Shown here: piece by piece, positions 1-6,835 of the stretch | Numbering within the stretch: position 1 is the stretch's first letter | How the letters are laid out: each line of letters opens with the position of its first letter | Assembly (NCBI RefSeq): GCF_900112415.1 | Contig: NZ_FOLV01000032.1 | Span: forward strand, 1 to 43,557 | Length of the DNA: 43,557 bases | Direction: 5' to 3' | From: Bacillus sp. 491mf | GTDB taxonomy: Bacteria; Bacillota; Bacilli; Bacillales; Bacillaceae_G | Made by a program: the position numbers and the translations under genes | The notes under the pieces: generated by a model | The model's input: the letters and a program-made list of their open reading frames with translations, nothing else | Database searches by the model: none | Told to the model about the DNA's origin: nothing

Positions 1-2
1 TG

Positions 3-260
3 GGAGAAAAAACAGTTAAGACAATGATCCTTACGTTTGTTGTATTAACATGCTGGTATGTAGCTTATGCAAATCCAAGTATTCTTGGAATCATTGATGC
101 CCTAAGTGGTCCGTTAGTTGCTGCTATCTTATGTCTATTACCAATGTATGCAATCCGTAAAGTACCAGTACTAGCTAAATACAGAGGGAAAGCGAGCAAT
201 GTATTTGTTATTATTATAGGTATACTTACTGTTCTAGCAAGTATTAGATCATTATTCTAA
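3..260 (+). CDS. C-terminal part of an SdaC/HAAAP-family amino acid (serine/threonine) transporter, 5' end outside window
   Basis: The reading frame is open from the first bases of the window, with no start codon that fits the family, so this is the last ~85 residues of a longer protein. It shows two hydrophobic segments. Between them is the motif LLPMYAIRKVPVLAKYRGK, which resembles the C-terminal end of SdaC-type (hydroxy/aromatic amino acid permease) transporters, followed by a final helix ending in SIRSLF. These are inner-membrane proton- or sodium-coupled serine/threonine importers. The family call rests on this tail only, and the substrate is inferred. No terminator follows directly; the 260-871 stretch is filled by repeats. 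Confidence 0.7.
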   Translation, partial: GEKTVKTMILTFVVLTCWYVAYANPSILGIIDALSGPLVAAILCLLPMYAIRKVPVLAKYRGKASNVFVIIIGILTVLASIRSLF

Positions 261-329
261 TTCACTATTTAAACTAAAGAAATCATAGATAAGATGTAAC
301 TACTCAGCCACTTTATGAAAAAAAGGCGG

Positions 330-423
330 AAAAGCATTTTTTTAAATGGGCGTGAGGGACTGGCCGTGCATAGAAGCGGTCAGGGCCTATTTCTGCCACG
401 TGCAACGTTTGAAAACAAAGAAA
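330..423 (+). repeat. Dispersed ~95-bp repeat, copy A (forward orientation)
   Basis: This copy shares with the element at 13214-13310 the core CTGGCC-TGCATAGAAGCGGTCAGGGCC, then TTTCTGCCACGTGC and AAAACAAAGAAA. At least nine copies or fragments occur in this window, in both orientations and always intergenic. The core can form an imperfect hairpin (CTGGCC with GGTCAG). The spurious short ORFs that run through it, with peptides like GPDRFYARP, are not genes. Confidence 0.75.
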
Positions 424-450
424 TGCAGCAAGGCGCATTACCATTTTTAT

Positions 451-599
451 CCCGCTATTCGTGGGCAGTAATACTCCCGCCTCAAAATTCAGCGGAAGCA
501 AAGAAGTTAGGCGGGAGATAAACTGCCCGTAAAAGCTCGATTGGTTCAACTAATAATCAGTGGGGGGATGAAGAAAACCCCCACTGATTAAAGTTTCAC
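451..599 (+). repeat. bcr1-like B. cereus group repeat element, complete, flanked by TTTAT
   Basis: The element is about 149 bp and is flanked on both sides by TTTAT (446-450 and 600-604), consistent with a duplicated target. Internal complementary arms include CCCGC...GCGGG, GGGCAGT...ACTGCCC and AATCAGTGGGGG...CCCCCACTGATT, so the RNA would form a long hairpin. Size, flanks and folding agree with my memory of the bcr1 element of the B. cereus group. A degenerate second copy lies at 33943-34076. Confidence 0.75.
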
Positions 600-690
600 T
601 TTATCTTCATGGCAGCAATCTATGCGCTGAAAAGTGATAGGTAATAAGTGATGTATGGCTGATTAATTACGATAAAATATATCTGTTTTT

Positions 691-726
691 GGACAAACTT
701 CTCACCTTGGGGAGTTTGTCCTTTTT
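691..726 (+). terminator. Rho-independent terminator-like hairpin
   Basis: GGACAAACT pairs with AGTTTGTCC across a 13-nt loop, followed by TTTTT. It is the first good terminator downstream of the SdaC-type gene. The two repeats probably inserted between the gene and this site. Confidence 0.65.
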
Positions 727-758
727 GATTATATGCATAACTTCTATTCCAGCAAACG

Positions 759-791
759 CTTTGGACAGCTGTTTGCAATTGCTGTCCAAAG
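759..791. repeat. 11-bp perfect inverted repeat without U-tract
   Basis: CTTTGGACAGC (759-769) pairs with GCTGTCCAAAG (781-791) around an 11-nt loop. Neither strand has a T-run after it, so it is not a standard terminator. It lies between the upstream terminator and the 3' end of the convergent small membrane protein gene; its role is unknown. Confidence 0.5.
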
Positions 792-871
792 TGTTTCGAT
801 TGTCATTATAGTCATCTCTATATTGTAGGATTATTACGATTTGAAATATATGAACAGGTTCTCAAAGCGAC

Positions 872-1246
872 TTAATACCCGTTTTTTCGAAAATGTTCCA
901 GTCTTTTATTCTTATGTTTTCTTCTTTTTGGTGCGTGTTCAGTTGCCATGCATAGGCTAGCTATAATATACATGCAATTAGATATTGCTATTGCTAGTAC
1001 GGTTAAAGAAAAAGGCATAATAGGTAAGACAGGGAAAACGGCTAAACACATAAGAAGTGAGCGGTTTAGAATAATTGCGAATATGACTAACGTGAGGGAC
1101 ATGAGTAGAAAGGGAAGAAATACTATCATTTCTATATCTAAGTAAAGGTTGCGAATAAACACAATTAAATTGAAAGCGCATCCTAAAATCCCAAATAAAT
1201 ACCCTACAATATGTACAACACTTCTCTTTTTAAAAATTTGTAACAT
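872..1246 (-). CDS. Small multi-span membrane protein, unknown function
   Basis: The protein has 124 residues and about four hydrophobic segments (roughly residues 10-30, 37-58, 62-78 and 80-100). A strongly basic hydrophilic tail follows (KRRKHKNKRLEHFRKNGY), which probably lies inside the cell. The ATG at 1246 has AAGGAGT about nine bases upstream, a good ribosome site. I do not recognise the family. It is convergent with the upstream transporter and stands alone, separated from the lysine permease by a dispersed repeat. It is likely a genuine lineage-specific gene. Confidence 0.6.
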   Translation of the reverse strand: MLQIFKKRSVVHIVGYLFGILGCAFNLIVFIRNLYLDIEMIVFLPFLLMSLTLVIFAIILNRSLLMCLAVFPVLPIMPFSLTVLAIAISNCMYIIASLCMATEHAPKRRKHKNKRLEHFRKNGY

Positions 1247-1331
1247 GTTGCCAATACTCCTTATTCCTTTTTCTGTTATTTTATCATATACACATCACGA
1301 TATTGTGGGTAAATTTGGAAAAGTTTTTTGA

Positions 1332-1400
1332 TTTAACACTGCGTGTGGCAGAAAAAGAACATAGCCAGATCCTCTTGTCTACCCTAAAAAAGTGGGTTTA
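1332..1400 (-). repeat. Dispersed ~95-bp repeat, copy B (reverse, degenerate)
   Basis: It contains GTGGCAGAAAAAG, a shortened middle (CATAGCCAGAT) and CTAAAAAAGTGGGTTT. These match in order the elements at 6321-6405 and 25314-25397, but about 15 bp of the core are missing. Confidence 0.6.
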
Positions 1401-1417
1401 TGTCTTTGTATGCATAC

Positions 1418-1447
1418 AAAAAAGCAAGCCACCCTTAGGCAACTTGC
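1418..1447 (-). terminator. Terminator of the lysine permease gene
   Basis: On the minus strand GCAAG pairs with CTTGC around the stop codon of the permease, with further TGCC/GGTG pairing, followed by TTTTTT. The hairpin overlaps the last codons of the gene. Confidence 0.7.
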
Positions 1448-2853
1448 TCGCTTTGTTTCTCTTTTTTCTCATCGCGTTTCATTAATGGATAAAATGCAAA
1501 TCCGACAACAAATAATCCAATCCCAAGCAGGAATGTTTTCATATCAGCGGATCCTGTTTTAATAACCCATAATGCATAAATAAGTGCAATCGCCGCAATG
1601 ATTCCATCTATGATGCGAGAGCCTTTTTGATTTTCGTATGTTTCACCTGTCATTACGAGTTTCAGCTGGAAGATTGGTGAAACGAGATATGGAATTAAGT
1701 ATGCTAGCGTTGAAACGGTAATTACAAATGTATACGCTTCGGCAATTGTGCCTGATAGTGTTGAGAATAGGAACACTTGCGACATAATATTTGTGATACG
1801 AAGCGAATAAATTGGGCTTCCTTTTTTATTTGTTTTTGTAAAGAAAGAGGGGAAGAACCCTTCTTTTGCAGCTTGATATGGTACTTCTGAGCTTAATAAG
1901 ACCCAACCAAGAATAGATCCAAATAAAGAAGTAAGTGCAAGCAATGCCATTAGTTTTCCACCGCCATGCCCCATAGCTGCGGCTAAGGCATCTGCTAATG
2001 GTCGTTCAGATGCTTGCAGTTTATCGATATGAAGAACGCCCATTGTTAAGATTGTAATTCCTAAGTAAATACCAACTGTTAATAATAAACCAGCAACAGT
2101 TGCGTGTTTTACTGTTTTTGGTGAAACAGCACGGTTTGATAATAAGACAGCTGACTCGATGCCGATAAAGGCCCAAAGTGTTGTTAAGGCAGCTAAGTTT
2201 ACTTGTGATAATAGTCCGTGTGAAATGCCTTCTTTATCAATAATCGGTGTATACCATTGTCCAAATTTAGATGCTTGGAAGGCAAATAACGTGACAACGA
2301 TGAAGAGAAGGAATCCTGTTACTTTCGTTGTTGTTGCGAGGAAGTTTAGTTTCCCAGCGCCGTTTATGCCGTTCGTTAAAATCATATGCGTCCCCCATAG
2401 TAAAAGGGTACAAATAGAGAACGTAATTAGTTTTCCGACTTCAATGTCAAACGCTCCGATTGTAAATAATACACGTGTATCTTTCATAATTGGGAAAAAG
2501 AGCGATAAATAACCAGCAAATGATGTAATGATCGCTACGTTACTTGCCCAGTTTGCAACCCAGTAGCCCCATACGATGCTAAAACCCGCCATTTTTTTCG
2601 TTTTTTGTGAAGAAAAGAGCGCATAAGCATGACTTTGCGGACCTGTCGTTAAATCAGGGCGACGAATTGCTAAATTACCGAAAACAAGTGCTAGCATTAA
2701 CACGCCAAACCCTGTTGTTAACCAAGCTAATGTAACCCCAAGAGGGCTAGCCGTTTGTGCTAATGTACTCGGAACCATGAAAATACCTGCTCCGACCATA
2801 TTTCCAACTACAAATGCAGTGAGTACCCAAAAGCCCCATTTTTTTTGTTGCAT
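1435..2853 (-). CDS. yvsH: Lysine-riboswitch-controlled APC-family amino acid permease (YvsH-like lysine permease)
   Basis: The protein has 472 residues from the ATG at 2853, which has GGAGGT just upstream; the longer upstream frame has no such site and runs into the riboswitch terminator. It is a polytopic inner-membrane protein with about 12 helices. The N-terminal segment GNMVGAGIFMVPSTLA carries the G-x-G-x-GIF-like substrate motif of the amino acid-polyamine-organocation superfamily, arginine/ornithine-antiporter branch. A lysine riboswitch with its own terminator lies directly upstream, so the substrate is most probably lysine, taken up when lysine is scarce. The YvsH name rests on the shared family and L-box control in B. 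subtilis. It is monocistronic. Confidence 0.85.
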   Translation of the reverse strand: MQQKKWGFWVLTAFVVGNMVGAGIFMVPSTLAQTASPLGVTLAWLTTGFGVLMLALVFGNLAIRRPDLTTGPQSHAYALFSSQKTKKMAGFSIVWGYWVANWASNVAIITSFAGYLSLFFPIMKDTRVLFTIGAFDIEVGKLITFSICTLLLWGTHMILTNGINGAGKLNFLATTTKVTGFLLFIVVTLFAFQASKFGQWYTPIIDKEGISHGLLSQVNLAALTTLWAFIGIESAVLLSNRAVSPKTVKHATVAGLLLTVGIYLGITILTMGVLHIDKLQASERPLADALAAAMGHGGGKLMALLALTSLFGSILGWVLLSSEVPYQAAKEGFFPSFFTKTNKKGSPIYSLRITNIMSQVFLFSTLSGTIAEAYTFVITVSTLAYLIPYLVSPIFQLKLVMTGETYENQKGSRIIDGIIAAIALIYALWVIKTGSADMKTFLLGIGLFVVGFAFYPLMKRDEKKEKQSEQVA

Positions 2854-2927
2854 AGAAACTACCTCCAAAATTAGTATAACCAAGTCAAGCGAGGAGATAT
2901 GTATGTGTTTGAAGTTCCAAACAAAAC

Positions 2928-3172
2928 AAAAAAGCGCGTATATGCTCACGCGCTCCTTAATCTTATTAAGAAACCCACGGACATATCTCTCGATAGCTCT
3001 CCACAAGCAAAAAGCTTGTGACAGTCCTGCACTTATTCAATGCAGACCCAGCAAGAAAGCGTTGTGGATACTTCTTACTTCGGCAATGATTCCTTTTTGA
3101 TTTGTTCAGCGATGCCACACATCTCCCAAATCGTACTATTAATCATTGCAACCTCTACCTCACCGAGATACG
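2928..3172 (-). promoter_or_regulatory. Lysine riboswitch (L box) with transcription terminator
   Basis: Read on the minus strand, P1 starts near 3170 (ATCTCG) and closes near 2985 (CGAGAGAT). The aptamer core carries GAGGTAGAGGTTGC, GCCGAAG and the diagnostic GCATTGAATAAGTGCAGG followed by CTGTCA and GGAGAGCTATC. These match the well-known lysC leader of B. subtilis in order and spacing. The expression platform is the hairpin AGCGCGT...ACGCGCT followed by TTTTTT (2928-2955). Lysine binding should favour this terminator and shut off the permease. Confidence 0.93.
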
Positions 3173-3186
3173 AATGAGGATTTATA

Positions 3187-3215
3187 TATATAGTTAACAT
3201 AACCAAGGGTAACAA
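3187..3215 (-). promoter_or_regulatory. Sigma-A-like promoter of the lysine riboswitch-permease transcript
   Basis: Minus-strand TTGTTA (3215-3210), 17-nt spacer, TATATA (3192-3187). It lies about 15 bp upstream of the 5' end of the aptamer, where the transcript should begin. Confidence 0.6.
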
Positions 3216-3289
3216 ATGGATTTTTATTCGTCAATGCAAATGATTATAATCGGATGATTGTGATAATAGAGTATGTTTTAAATAATGAA

Positions 3290-3317
3290 ACAACTTCTGG
3301 ATTTGCATCATACAATA
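3290..3317 (+). promoter_or_regulatory. Sigma-K-like promoter upstream of the 124-residue gene
   Basis: AC at 3290-3291, a 17-nt spacer and CATACAATA at 3309-3317 fit the sigma-K pattern AC-N16/17-CATANNNTA. CATACAAT also fits sigma-E. The same geometry precedes both related small genes on the other strand. Confidence 0.5.
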
Positions 3318-3399
3318 TGTATATAAAAGAAGGGAAAAGTGCAACATCTATCATGTGGAGCACTTTATTTCCTCAAAACTTTGAGGTAGGGATAAGCGG

Positions 3400-3774
3400 A
3401 TGGAGAGCTGGTTTAAGAGAAACTGCTTTATATGTGGAAAGGGAATGGATACGTGTGAAAAACCGAATCCAATAGAGGAGTTAAAAAAACAAAATGAAGA
3501 ACTCGCAGCTTCTTTAGAACAGTGTATGAGGTTACTCTATAATATACAAAAGAATGTAAGTAAAAAAGCAGAAAAGAGTGCATTGCCTCCTCTTTTTTCA
3601 TTAGGAGATAAGATAGAAATATTTGACGGAGAAAATAGTATAGAAGGTATCTTTATTGAGTGTACAAATGAATGGTTATATTGGATTAACGTAGATTATG
3701 ACTTAACCATTAGTCATATAAAAAGTGTAAAGCGTATTATAAAAAAAGAGTCTATTCAAAAAGGGTATGTATAA
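3400..3774 (+). CDS. Small Cys-containing protein with a C-terminal domain shared with the two adjacent 60-residue proteins; probable spore protein
   Basis: The protein has 124 residues and no signal peptide. The N-terminus has four Cys (CFICGKG...TC) within 20 residues, then comes a probable coiled-coil helix (EELKKQNEELAASLEQ), then a beta-rich domain from about residue 68. That domain (SLGDKIEIFDGENSIEGIF...LYWINVD...ITISHIKSVKRI-like order) parallels GDKIRVFSAGREIDGRGVF...LVWVDNN...TSLDTISIRK in the neighbouring proteins. The start has GAGGTAGGG eight bases upstream. A sigma-K-like promoter about 80 bp upstream suggests mother-cell expression late in sporulation, for example in the coat or exosporium. 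The function is unknown; a copy of its 3' end recurs at 4139-4199. Confidence 0.6.
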   Translation: MESWFKRNCFICGKGMDTCEKPNPIEELKKQNEELAASLEQCMRLLYNIQKNVSKKAEKSALPPLFSLGDKIEIFDGENSIEGIFIECTNEWLYWINVDYDLTISHIKSVKRIIKKESIQKGYV

Positions 3775-3831
3775 CACTTTCTGAATAGGCTTAGTATCTT
3801 TTTGTGAGAGGGTTAAATCATTTTATAGGAA

Positions 3832-4014
3832 TTAGGAAACTTTACGAATGCTAATTGTATCTAAACTTGTAACGTTGATATTTGCATTGTTATCAACCCA
3901 AACTAAGAAGTTGTTATCTACGCGAATGAAAACACCTCGGCCGTCAATTTCACGTCCTGCTGAGAACACGCGAATTTTGTCGCCTTCTACTAAACCATTT
4001 AATGTGATTGCCAT
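3832..4014 (-). CDS. 60-residue beta-barrel-like small protein, first tandem paralogue; probable sporulation protein
   Basis: The protein is MAITLNGLVEGDKIRVFS- at the start and ends TSLDTISIRKVS. It is all-beta in appearance, with no signal peptide and no membrane segment. It is nearly identical to the neighbour at 4258-4443 and shares its fold-like pattern with the C-terminus of the protein at 3400-3774. The ATG has a strong GGGGAGGCGG site. A sigma-K-like promoter (AC-17-CATATATTA) lies about 30 bp upstream. The pattern of a small SH3/Sm-like barrel is an inference, and a role in the spore coat or exosporium is a guess from the promoter. Confidence 0.8.
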   Translation of the reverse strand: MAITLNGLVEGDKIRVFSAGREIDGRGVFIRVDNNFLVWVDNNANINVTSLDTISIRKVS

Positions 4015-4045
4015 AAGGCCGCCTCCCCTCTATTAGAAGTTAATA

Positions 4046-4073
4046 TAATATATGAAAATGATAGAGAGTGTGT
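4046..4073 (-). promoter_or_regulatory. Sigma-K-like promoter, copy 1
   Basis: On the minus strand AC (4073-4072), 17-nt spacer, CATATATTA (4054-4046), an exact fit to CATANNNTA. The same arrangement is conserved in the duplicate despite a diverged spacer. Confidence 0.55.
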
Positions 4074-4138
4074 GCGATAGGAATGTAGTACAAGCAACCA
4101 TTTTTATAGAATTACATTCAATACTAGTAACTACTCAG

Positions 4139-4199
4139 TCATATGAAAAGTGTAAAGTGTATTATAAAAAAAGAGTCTACTCAAAAAGGGTATGTATAA
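4139..4199 (+). pseudogene. Truncated 3' end of the 124-residue gene, left by tandem duplication
   Basis: The segment encodes only KSVKCIIKKESTQKGYV before a stop, matching the last 18 residues of the protein at 3400-3774 with two substitutions. It has no promoter or ribosome site. Its inverted-repeat tail may still act as a terminator for the gene at 4258-4443. Confidence 0.75.
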
Positions 4200-4257
4200 C
4201 ACCTTTTGAATAGACTCAGCGTCTTCTTGTGAAAGAGTTAAATAGTGTCATAGGGAA

Positions 4258-4443
4258 TTAGGAAATTTTACGAATACTAATTGTATCTAAACTTGTAACG
4301 TTGATATTTGCATTGTTATCAACCCAAATTAAGAAGTTGTTGTTGTCAACGCGAAGGAAAACACCTTCACCATCAATTTGACGTCCCGCTGAAAACACGC
4401 GGATTTTATCGCCTTCTACTAAACCATTCAATGTGATTGCCAT
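4258..4443 (-). CDS. 61-residue small protein, second tandem paralogue; probable sporulation protein
   Basis: It differs from the gene at 3832-4014 by a handful of substitutions and one extra Asn (VDNNNFLIWVDNN). The conserved reading frame, ribosome site (GGGGAGGCGG) and sigma-K-like promoter suggest that both copies are under selection. It contains GDKIRVFSAGRQIDG and the closing TSLDTISIRKIS. Function is unknown; the family may be a small SH3/Sm-like barrel related to DUF2642-type spore proteins, but I cannot confirm that. Confidence 0.8.
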   Translation of the reverse strand: MAITLNGLVEGDKIRVFSAGRQIDGEGVFLRVDNNNFLIWVDNNANINVTSLDTISIRKIS

Positions 4444-4474
4444 AAGACCGCCTCCCCTCTATCAGAAGTTAATA

Positions 4475-4502
4475 TAATATATGAAAGTGATAGAGAATTA
4501 GT
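4475..4502 (-). promoter_or_regulatory. Sigma-K-like promoter, copy 2
   Basis: On the minus strand AC (4502-4501), 17-nt spacer, CATATATTA (4483-4475). Spacer and -10 position are conserved relative to copy 1. Confidence 0.55.
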
Positions 4503-4605
4503 GTTAGAAAAAGGCTGTGCTAGAAACTATTTTCTACTTCCGCTAATATATCAATTTTTTTAACCTAAAAATGCTGCTATCCGAAACAACCCATGGCCAG
4601 CACTC

Positions 4606-4705
4606 ACATTGTCCTTTTGTTTTAAACATCGCCCGTGGCAAAAAAAAGCCCCGACCGCTACTACGCACGGCCAGGAACTCTTGCCCATCTAAAAAGAGGG
4701 TTTTT
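4606..4705 (-). repeat. Dispersed ~95-bp repeat, copy C (reverse)
   Basis: Ordered blocks are TTTTGTTTTAAACAT, GTGGCAAAAAAAAG, CCGACCGCTACTACGCA, CGGCCAGGAAC, and GCCCATCTAAAAAGAGGG. It ends seven bases from the stop of gapN and may take part in 3'-end formation. Confidence 0.8.
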
Positions 4706-4711
4706 ATATCG

Positions 4712-6151
4712 TTACATCAAATTCAATACAGTTACTTTCTCGCGTGTCATTGATTCCAGGCTTTTACGAATACCTTGTGCGCCCATACCAGAACCTTTTA
4801 CACCGATAAATGGGAAGTGATCTGGTCCGCGTTCTGTGCGGCCGTTAATTTGAACAGAGCCGGTTTCGATTTTGTTTGCGATGTGAAATGCTTTGTTAAT
4901 ATCTTTTGTAAATACACTTGCTTGTAAACCGAAATCAGATTTGTTTGCGATTTCTATTGCTTGTTCGTCAGAAGACACGCGAATGATTGGGAGAATTGGA
5001 CCGAATGGTTCTTCCCAAGCGACTTTCATATCTTCTGTTACATGGTCAAGAAGTGTTGGATAGATTAAGTTACGCTCACGTTTGTTGCCGATGACAACAG
5101 TTGCACCTTTTTGCACTGCATCGTCTACTAAGCTTTGAACGAAATCAGCCGATTTATCATCGATTAATGGTACGATTGTGCTGTCTTGTTCCGGAGAACC
5201 AACAGATAGTTTTGTGATTTCTTCTTTTAATAAGCGAACAAGTTCATCTGCTACATGTTCATGTACAAGGACGCGTTTAATTGCTGTGCATCGTTGGCCG
5301 GAGTAAGAGAATGCTCCGCTAATAATATGATTAGCAGCTGCCTGTAAGTCTGCATCCGCGCGTACAATACCAGGGTCTTTTCCGCCAAGTTCAAGGACAA
5401 GTGGAATCATTGCAGCCTTTTTCGCTAAATGTCTTCCTGTGTATGTACCGCCTGTGAACGATACCATGTTGATGCCAGGATGCTCTACTAAATAATCACC
5501 AATGACAGAACCGCGTCCTGTTACTACGTTAACAAGTCCTTTCGGAAGACCTGCTTTATGCAAGGCTTCAATCATTTTAATACCGCTAATCGCGCCTTGT
5601 GTAGCTGGTTTAAAGATAACTGCGTTTCCTGTAATTAGAGCTGGTGCAAGCTTGGCAGCCGCTAAGTTGACAGGATAGTTAAATGGTGCGATTGCTAGAA
5701 TAACGCCAAGCGGAGCGCGCTGAACAATAGCAAGTTTAGACTTAGCGCCGCCAGGGAAGCTATCGCCCATCATACTTTCACCATGCATGTGCATCGCTTC
5801 ATCTACTGTGTAACGAATGAAGTCTGCTGTGCGAACAACTTCTTTTTGGGCATCTTTATATCCTTTGCCGACTTCTTTCATGATGATATCGGCAATTTCA
5901 TCTTGCATATTCACGAGCTCATCAGCCCATTTATATAAATATTGTGCACGATCTTGAAGAGACGCTTCTGCCCAGTCTTTTTGCGCTTCTTTCGCAAATT
6001 GAATTGCTTCATCTACTTCCGAGCGAGTAATTGCTTGGACTTGTCCGATTACTTCATGAAGATAAGGAGATGAAATGTCGATTGTTTGCCCCGAAGAGCT
6101 TTCCTTCCATTCTCCATTTATATAAAACTTATACGTCTTTCTAGTTGTCAT
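4712..6151 (-). CDS. gapN: NADP-dependent non-phosphorylating glyceraldehyde-3-phosphate dehydrogenase GapN
   Basis: The enzyme oxidises glyceraldehyde 3-phosphate straight to 3-phosphoglycerate with NADP+, bypassing one ATP-yielding step of glycolysis and supplying NADPH. The protein has 479 residues, close to the known GapN length (~475), and is cytosolic. It is an aldehyde dehydrogenase with FTGGTYTGRHLAKKA (cofactor loop), the general base Glu254 in LELGGKDPG and the catalytic Cys288 in SYSGQRCTAIKR. The sequence around Cys288 is typical of GapN rather than of betaine or succinate semialdehyde dehydrogenases. GGAGGA precedes the ATG. It is monocistronic, with dispersed repeats on both sides. 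Confidence 0.9.
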   Translation of the reverse strand: MTTRKTYKFYINGEWKESSSGQTIDISSPYLHEVIGQVQAITRSEVDEAIQFAKEAQKDWAEASLQDRAQYLYKWADELVNMQDEIADIIMKEVGKGYKDAQKEVVRTADFIRYTVDEAMHMHGESMMGDSFPGGAKSKLAIVQRAPLGVILAIAPFNYPVNLAAAKLAPALITGNAVIFKPATQGAISGIKMIEALHKAGLPKGLVNVVTGRGSVIGDYLVEHPGINMVSFTGGTYTGRHLAKKAAMIPLVLELGGKDPGIVRADADLQAAANHIISGAFSYSGQRCTAIKRVLVHEHVADELVRLLKEEITKLSVGSPEQDSTIVPLIDDKSADFVQSLVDDAVQKGATVVIGNKRERNLIYPTLLDHVTEDMKVAWEEPFGPILPIIRVSSDEQAIEIANKSDFGLQASVFTKDINKAFHIANKIETGSVQINGRTERGPDHFPFIGVKGSGMGAQGIRKSLESMTREKVTVLNLM

Positions 6152-6320
6152 TGCTAAGTCCTCCTAAAAATTAGTGACTTGTAAGAGTGAGTATATGGTG
6201 ATTGTAGGGGGTTTGAAAAAAGAATTCAAATGAAATGTTTGTGAAACCTATTTTTGGCATGATATTTGCGATCGCTTTCTTTTTTATAAAATGAGGTTCT
6301 GTTAAAGGATTATTAACGGG

Positions 6321-6405
6321 TCACTCGCTTTGTTTTCACATTGCCTGTGGCAGAAAAGGGTAGCATGGCCAGGAGTTCTCGTCCATCTAAAAAAGTAGTT
6401 TTTCA
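6321..6405 (-). repeat. Dispersed ~95-bp repeat, copy D (reverse)
   Basis: It contains CTCGCTTTGTTTTCACATTG, TGTGGCAGAAAAGGG, CATGGCCAGGAGTTCTCG and CCATCTAAAAAAG. About 12 bp of the core (the GACCGCTTC block) are missing. The rest of the 6152-6421 gap holds the gapN upstream region, in which I see no certain promoter. Confidence 0.7.
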
Positions 6406-6421
6406 ATTTATAAAAAAACAA

Positions 6422-6451
6422 TTGACAGAAAAGTCTTTAAAGTTATACAAT
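6422..6451 (+). promoter_or_regulatory. Sigma-A promoter of the bmr leader-bmrCD transcript
   Basis: Perfect -35 TTGACA (6422-6427), 18-nt spacer, -10 TACAAT (6446-6451) within TTATACAAT. It sits about 37 bp upstream of the leader-peptide start. Confidence 0.75.
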
Positions 6452-6482
6452 TAAAAATGGAAAATAAAAGAAGAAGGAGGTG

Positions 6483-6668
6483 TGCGTGATGATTGTAACT
6501 GTATATGTGACTGGCTTAGGTGTTTTACAAAATAAATATCATCACGCAACCTCTACGGACAAATAACGCTTCTTGTTAGCCTGAAAAGAAAGCGTACGTT
6601 GCGTGTGCCGTGACGTACGCTTTTATGCGTTTTTCGCATATCGTCAAAGCGACGGTATGCCTTTTTTT
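6483..6668 (+). promoter_or_regulatory. Transcription attenuator upstream of bmrCD with alternative hairpins
   Basis: Several mutually exclusive pairings are visible. TGCGTGATGA (6483-6492, covering the leader start) pairs with TCATCACGCA (6539-6548). CACGCAAC (6543-6550) can instead pair with GTTGCGTG (6598-6605). AAAGCGTACGT (6589-6599) pairs with ACGTACGCTTT (6613-6623), while ACGCTTCTT (6567-6576 region) can compete for its 5' arm. The final hairpin GCATATCGTC/GACGGTATGC (6636-6660) followed by CTTTTTTT is a strong terminator. Ribosome position on the leader peptide should decide which forms, as described for B. subtilis bmrB. Confidence 0.75.
6489..6566 (+). CDS. 25-residue leader peptide controlling bmrCD (BmrB-like role)
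   Basis: A complete small ORF encoding MIVTVYVTGLGVLQNKYHH-ATSTDK, with AGAAGGAGG eight bases before the ATG, far too good a site to be accidental. It lies between a strong promoter and a terminator, about 270 bp ahead of the multidrug exporter genes. In B. subtilis the bmrCD genes are controlled by translation of a leader (BmrB) through attenuation when antibiotics slow ribosomes. This peptide is shorter than my recollection of BmrB (54 aa) and I do not claim homology, only an equivalent position and architecture. Confidence 0.7.
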   Translation: MIVTVYVTGLGVLQNKYHHATSTDK

Positions 6669-6734
6669 GTCTCTTTTTTTAGATTGTTCCTATACATTTG
6701 TATAGTTTCAATAATTAGCTTCAGAAAGGTAGGA

Positions 6735-6794
6735 ATGACGATGGAAAAGTTTGAGGTGCGTATGGTAAAAACGGAGACGCTAGATAGCGGATAA
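6735..6794 (+). CDS. Possible 19-residue second small ORF in the bmrCD leader
   Basis: ATG-ACG-ATG with AGAAAGGTAGGA close upstream encodes MTMEKFEVRMVKTETLDSG and a stop, 41 bp before the exporter start. It lies beyond the terminator, so it is translated only on read-through mRNA. It might feed ribosomes to bmrC or represent a relic of a longer leader gene. There is no further support. Confidence 0.4.
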   Translation: MTMEKFEVRMVKTETLDSG

Positions 6795-6835
6795 CGAGCT
6801 TATGCTCAAACAACAACGAGAAGGGAGAGGTTACA

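Larger units (their letters stand above)
3713..4502. repeat. Imperfect ~426-bp tandem duplication
   Basis: Unit 1 begins at 3713 (GTCATATAAAAAGTGTAAAG) and unit 2 at 4139 (GTCATATGAAAAGTGTAAAG). They stay collinear through the 3' end of the 124-residue gene, a shared inverted repeat, the complete 60/61-residue gene and its promoter. The offset is 426 bp, growing to 429 after a one-codon insertion. Both intact small genes and one truncated copy of the upstream gene come from this event. Confidence 0.9.

Noticed and set aside
313-549. Opposite-strand 78- and 68-residue ORFs across 313-549
   Set aside because: They run through the dispersed repeat and the bcr1-like element; the peptide GPDRFYARP recurs wherever the repeat is translated. 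No ribosome site.
2854-3006. 51-codon N-terminal extension of the lysine permease
   Set aside because: It translates the riboswitch terminator region; the real start follows a GGAGGT site at 2853.
3254-3475. 73-residue ORF on the plus strand
   Set aside because: It overlaps the start of the 124-residue gene in another frame, covers the sigma-K-like promoter and lacks a ribosome site and family resemblance.
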